Source: an uncultured Rickettsiaceae bacterium (GTDB lineage: Bacteria; Pseudomonadota; Alphaproteobacteria; Rickettsiales; Rickettsiaceae). Taken from it: a stretch of 18,141 nucleotides of DNA. The stretch covers positions 1-18,141 of the forward strand of contig CAJQOE010000080.1 in NCBI GenBank assembly GCA_905479885.1, read 5' to 3'. The notes under the pieces were generated by a model. It was not told where the DNA came from. It was given only the letters and a program-made list of their open reading frames with translations, and made no database searches. How positions within the stretch are numbered: the first letter of the stretch is position 1; every line of letters begins with the position of its first letter. The position numbers and the translations under genes were made by a program. Shown piece by piece: positions 16,224 to 18,141 of this stretch.

Positions 16224-17666
16224 ATGAAACTATTTATCTCAACATTGTTTAGTGTAATATTGCTATCTGCAAACATAGTAATAGCTGAAGAAAAATCAGA
16301 AATAGCAGAGTATGTTAAGCAGTGCAAAAAGGACCTTGAGTTTTTTCGCTCCTCTGTAAAAAAGAATTCATCAGTTTATGCTAATAAGTCGGATACAGTT
16401 TTTCATGCTTGGTTTCAAAAGGGGTACGAAGATACCTTAAAATTGATAAATGCTATTGGTGATAAAGATGATTGCTATTATGCAATGAAATATTATATTA
16501 ATGGTTTTGATCAATCACATATTAGCATTAGAGGCTATATACCTTTGCCACCAGAGGAATATCCAGGTTTCTTGAGCGCTAAAGAAGGGGCTGATCATGT
16601 TGTTATCTATAAACATCGCGGGCTAGAGTATCTAAAAGACATTAGTGTGGGTGATAAAATCACACATATTAATGATATGGCAATAGATGACTATTATAAA
16701 GATTATATATTACCATTTTATGCTACTGATAATTCCGAATTAACATTATCCTCTGCAAGTATTTATCTTTTGATATTAGATGGAAATAGGTTTAAACCTA
16801 TAGTACGTAGCGTAACATTAGAACATAATGTAAAGCCAGTTAAAATTGATTTAAAATATACCGAGTTGAAGGGTGGCGCACTAGCTGCAGCAAAACAGGT
16901 AAGGCAGCCAGTTGTTTCTGATTCATTTAAAGTGGAAATGGTCTCGGATGGGGTATGGATCAGGATCCCAAGTTTTTTCCCTAGTCGCCAAGAAGCTGTT
17001 TATTATGCAGGTATGCTTTCTACGCTTAAAAAAGAATTAGCAAAAGAAGACTATATTCTATTTGACTTAAGAGGCAACCGTGGCGGCGCTTCTAAGTGGT
17101 CTAGGACGATCATTCGTAATTTATGGGGTGATGACTTTATCAAGTCCTTGGGTGAAAAGCATACTTACAATTCTCAATGGCAAAAATTGTTGCGTGTTAG
17201 TAGCGAAAACTTTAGTGGATTTAAAAAAACTTATGGAGCAGCAGCGAGTGCAACTTATGCAGCCGCGTTAAAAAAAGGAGAAAACTATTTTTTAAAAAAA
17301 TGGAGCATTTTTAGGGATAAAGAAAACCTTTATACGAATGAAGACAGCACGAGTTTTAATGCTAAAATTTATGTATTAACTGATAAATTTTGTAGAAGCA
17401 CTTGTTGGACTTTTGTAAACGAACTTAAGCAAATGCCAAATGTTGTACATTTAGGACAACCAACTACTATTCAGAGCCATTATTCCTACGCTAAGCAGGT
17501 ACGTTCTCCAAGTGAACATTTTGATTTTTTCTACCCTACTGAAATCAGAGTACAACCCGAGTTTCAATTAGATACCCCCTTAGTACCATCAGAAATTTAT
17601 GAAGGTAATTTTCGTAACGAAGCGCAGCTCATTAACTGGGTATTATCTATAACTGAGAAAGGATAA
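16224..17666 (+). CDS. Secreted S41-family peptidase-like protein
   Basis: The 480 residues begin with a signal peptide (LFISTLFSVILLSANIVIA, likely cut near residue 21), so the protein is exported. A PDZ-like segment sits at about 125-165 (DISVGDKITHINDMAIDDYY). The S41/C-terminal-processing-protease core follows: ILFDLRGNRGGASKW (Asp281 onward) and IYVLTDKFCRSTCWTFVNEL, where Ser392 inside a C-x-S-x-C motif aligns with the usual catalytic serine. VVHLGQPTTIQSHYS follows, as in the tail of the fold. The CRSTC form resembles S41 members with a C-x-S-A-C serine motif rather than CtpA. A substrate cannot be named. The gene stands alone after the ftsZ terminator and may have its own promoter in 16161-16223. 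Confidence 0.8.
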   Translation: MKLFISTLFSVILLSANIVIAEEKSEIAEYVKQCKKDLEFFRSSVKKNSSVYANKSDTVFHAWFQKGYEDTLKLINAIGDKDDCYYAMKYYINGFDQSHISIRGYIPLPPEEYPGFLSAKEGADHVVIYKHRGLEYLKDISVGDKITHINDMAIDDYYKDYILPFYATDNSELTLSSASIYLLILDGNRFKPIVRSVTLEHNVKPVKIDLKYTELKGGALAAAKQVRQPVVSDSFKVEMVSDGVWIRIPSFFPSRQEAVYYAGMLSTLKKELAKEDYILFDLRGNRGGASKWSRTIIRNLWGDDFIKSLGEKHTYNSQWQKLLRVSSENFSGFKKTYGAAASATYAAALKKGENYFLKKWSIFRDKENLYTNEDSTSFNAKIYVLTDKFCRSTCWTFVNELKQMPNVVHLGQPTTIQSHYSYAKQVRSPSEHFDFFYPTEIRVQPEFQLDTPLVPSEIYEGNFRNEAQLINWVLSITEKG

Positions 17667-17770
17667 TAATTATTGCTCTACTAAGAAAGAAAATAAAAGG
17701 AAGTATATTAGAGAATTGTTTGATGCCAATTTTACTACTTAATTTTTGAGACAGTGATCTTCAGGAGTAT

Positions 17771-17956
17771 AATGGCACCCAAAAACTGGACTACTAAAAT
17801 GAAAAAATGAGATATAATTTCTAATCAAAAAAGAGGAATTATATGACAAAAAAAGCTAGACAATATAGCGCAACAGAAAAAGCTAAAATAGTACTAGAAG
17901 CAATAAAATCAGAAATGAGTATTGCTCAGCTTAGTAGTAAAGGAGACAAAAAATGC
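17771..17956 (+). mobile_element. IS3-family element, 5' fragment with orfA start
   Basis: A terminal-repeat-like sequence (tggcacccaaaaactggac, about 17773-17791) is followed by a perfect TATAAT (17813-17818), an AGAGGA ribosome site and ATG 17843. The frame reads MTKKARQYSATEKAKIVLEA then IKSEMSIAQLSSK, matching the N-terminal helix-turn-helix of IS3-family OrfA proteins. After about 33 codons the match stops, and at 17957 the IS630-family element begins. OrfB, with the DDE catalytic core, is not present on this side. The left boundary is an estimate. Confidence 0.6.
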
Positions 17957-18141
17957 TATAGTAAATTAAGTTGGAATTTGCGCATAGTTATGGTACAGTA
18001 AAAAGAAAATGCCAGCATCATATAGCAAAGATTTTCGAAGCAAAGTAATGTCCTATGTTAATAAAGGTAATAGTTGCAATAGCGCCTCAATAAAGTTTGA
18101 AATATCGGCAAATACTGTAAGAAGTTGGGACAAGAGATATA
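17957..18141 (+). mobile_element. IS630-family element, 5' end, cut by window edge
   Basis: This element starts with tatagtaaattaagttgg; the leading TA fits the TA target used by the IS630/Tc1 group. Its first 72 bp are repeated at 494-570. It lies inside the IS3-family orfA, so it inserted later than that element. The interior and other end are beyond the window. Confidence 0.7.
18009..18141 (+). CDS. IS630-family transposase, N-terminal part (partial)
   Basis: Forty-four codons are visible from ATG 18009: MPASYSKDFRSKVMSYVNKG, then NSCNSASIKFEISANTVRSW and DKRY. This is the N-terminal helix-turn-helix DNA-binding domain typical of IS630/Tc1-type transposases (pattern YS-DFR-KV, then a second helix ending TV-W-KRY). 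The catalytic DDE domain is expected beyond the window, so it cannot be judged whether the copy is intact. The frame in the visible part is clean, unlike the truncated copy at the left edge. Confidence 0.75.
   Translation, partial: MPASYSKDFRSKVMSYVNKGNSCNSASIKFEISANTVRSWDKRY

Noticed and set aside
494..18028. A composite transposon bounded by the two IS630 ends
   Set aside because: The left copy is only a 77-bp remnant in direct orientation, and the DNA between is core chromosomal genes, so this is not a mobile unit.
1..18141. tRNA, rRNA, CRISPR arrays, riboswitches
   Set aside because: The intergenic gaps are short or AT-rich and show no cloverleaf, repeat-spacer pattern or recognisable aptamer.

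Overview
The window is AT-rich, densely coded and looks like an alphaproteobacterial chromosome, most likely from the order Rickettsiales (Rickettsiaceae-like). The basis is family-level resemblance: a prolyl-tRNA synthetase without the editing insertion, the order proS-lolC-lolD, an FtsZ beginning GLEIKAPENVVLKP, a ComEC with an alphaproteobacterial-type C-terminus, a SURF1 assembly factor and a 44-residue SdhAF4-like protein. No rRNA, tRNA or CRISPR was seen. The species cannot be named from this window alone.

Left edge (1-690): a patch of insertion-sequence debris. It holds an IS200/IS605 tnpA with an internal frameshift, a 77-bp remnant of the 5' end of an IS630-family element, and the first 30 codons of a DUF924-type gene cut off by that remnant. 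The DUF924 gene was probably the last gene of the proS-lolC-lolD operon.

Main block (686-12174, almost all on the minus strand): tightly packed and partly overlapping housekeeping genes. Read in the direction of transcription, the groups are: eptA-lpxB-comEC (lipid A synthesis and modification plus a DNA-uptake channel); rsmE-rnhB-(heme-copper oxidase I-like protein)-folE; and proS-lolC-lolD (translation and lipoprotein export). A tiny plus-strand gene at 7287-7421, an SDHAF4/DUF1674 homologue, sits between rsmE and comEC and is easy to miss.

Middle (12207-14475): ruvX on the plus strand, a 218-bp gap with a possible IS end, then surf1 and an unrecognised two-membrane-segment protein on the minus strand. 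Right part (14640-17666): ftsZ followed by a strong palindromic terminator, then a secreted S41-family protease-like protein. Right edge (17770-18141): the 5' end of an IS3-family orfA interrupted by the 5' end of an IS630-family transposase. That element carries the same leader as the remnant at 494-570 and runs off the window.

Taken together, the genes serve the envelope (LolCD, LpxB, EptA), respiration (SURF1, SdhAF4, HCO-like protein), division (FtsZ) and core nucleic-acid functions, bracketed by decayed mobile DNA. I see no clear novel multi-gene system. The most unusual items are the heme-copper oxidase-like protein with an apparently altered copper site, the hidden SdhAF4 gene, the eptA-lpxB pairing, and the nested or truncated IS elements.
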